Positions 63,723-64,000 of a DNA stretch of 64,000 bases are shown in pieces (the stretch's first letter is position 1; each line of letters opens with the position of its first letter). The stretch covers positions 188,373 through 252,372 of the forward strand of contig JAVYIG010002384.1 in NCBI GenBank assembly GCA_035222895.1. Direction: 5' to 3'. The position numbers and the translations under genes were made by a program. The notes beneath the pieces are model-generated. The model had not been told where the DNA came from. It made no database searches and saw nothing but the letters and a program-made list of their open reading frames with translations. This stretch comes from Strongylocentrotus droebachiensis (taxonomy: Eukaryota > Echinodermata > Echinoidea > Camarodonta > Strongylocentrotidae).

Positions 63723-64000
63723 TAAGACCTTCCCTAAAGCTTAGAGACGAATATGATACCTGTTCTGTCTTGTTCACAAATGCTGCTAATAATGTATGTT
63801 TTGTTGGTATTATGTTTTGTTTTTATCCCTGACTTTCATATCTCCTTTTCATTTTTATCTCCCGAATTCAGATGAGACCTAAACCTATCTTAAACTTCAC
63901 AAACAAAGATGGTATATGTGTCGTCATTTTGTTACAAAGACTGATGTTAAAGCGTTTCTTGCTTTTATTCTGTTTTGTTTTATCTCATGCTTTTATCTCT

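Larger units (their letters stand above)
61983..64000 (-). other. Intron of YqaJ copy D (partial)
   Basis: Matches the copy B intron apart from two insertions: a LINE 3' end shared with B, and the 62938-63722 element unique to D. Ends at the window edge before the donor. Confidence 0.7.

Noticed and set aside
1-64000. LTR retroelement or Polinton in the window
   Set aside because: No paired long terminal repeats, integrase, protease or capsid-like frame was recognised; retro-derived coding sequence is all non-LTR.

Overview
The window is metazoan nuclear DNA. It has spliced genes with GT/AG introns, pol III-type SINE heads, CR1/L2-like LINE 3' ends with short tandem tails, many TTAA- or TA-flanked MITEs, and long CT, GAA and TAC microsatellites. 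Two kinds of element point to a sea urchin or another echinoderm: foldback repeats whose arms are ~15-bp tandem repeats, like the TU elements described from sea urchins, and non-autonomous hAT elements with 5-bp target duplications. The species is an inference.

Two gene systems stand out. (1) A tandem array of a two-exon minus-strand gene encodes a YqaJ-type (lambda-exonuclease-like, PD-(D/E)XK) nuclease. Copy A (exon 1, 273-1179) and copy D (exon 2, 60730-61982) are cut by the window edges inside their intron. Copy B is complete (exon 1 43020-43935, exon 2 39680-41538; 924 residues). Copy C keeps exon 2 (7830-9031) but has lost exon 1. A fifth remnant of exon 1 lies at 47227-47283. Copy B carries two nuclease domains in series, the first without its catalytic residues and the second with them. 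Copies C and D have each lost most of the dead domain through different in-frame deletions. (2) Between copies C and B lies one well-supported host gene (minus strand, 19064-26956, eight exons, 835 residues). It has a signal peptide, two tandem copies of an unrecognised eight-cysteine domain each containing a furin-like site, a SEA domain with a GSIIA self-cleavage-type site, one membrane span and a short cytoplasmic tail.

Layout: 1-4370 is copy A exon 1 and its repeat-rich upstream region. 4624-5536 is a LINE end. 5636-7560 holds SINE relics, a GC-rich patch and two tandem 351-bp units. 7830-10303 is copy C. 10304-18600 is mosaic repeat DNA, with a candidate promoter and exon, a 311-bp MITE, an exact 263-bp inverted repeat, an exact 313-bp direct repeat, a zinc-finger-carrying hAT-like element, a TU-like foldback and a long GAA tract. 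19064-26956 is the SEA gene. 27000-35000 is SINEs, LINE tails and a ~495-bp tandem array. 35019-48000 and 51407-64000 are colinear blocks of one segmental duplication, offset by about 16 kb and containing YqaJ copies B and D. Later insertions distinguish the two blocks, so each serves as the empty site for insertions in the other.

The YqaJ copies appear to have spread by tandem segmental duplication. Most remaining sequence is transposon-derived, with nested insertions up to four layers deep at 54985-59672.
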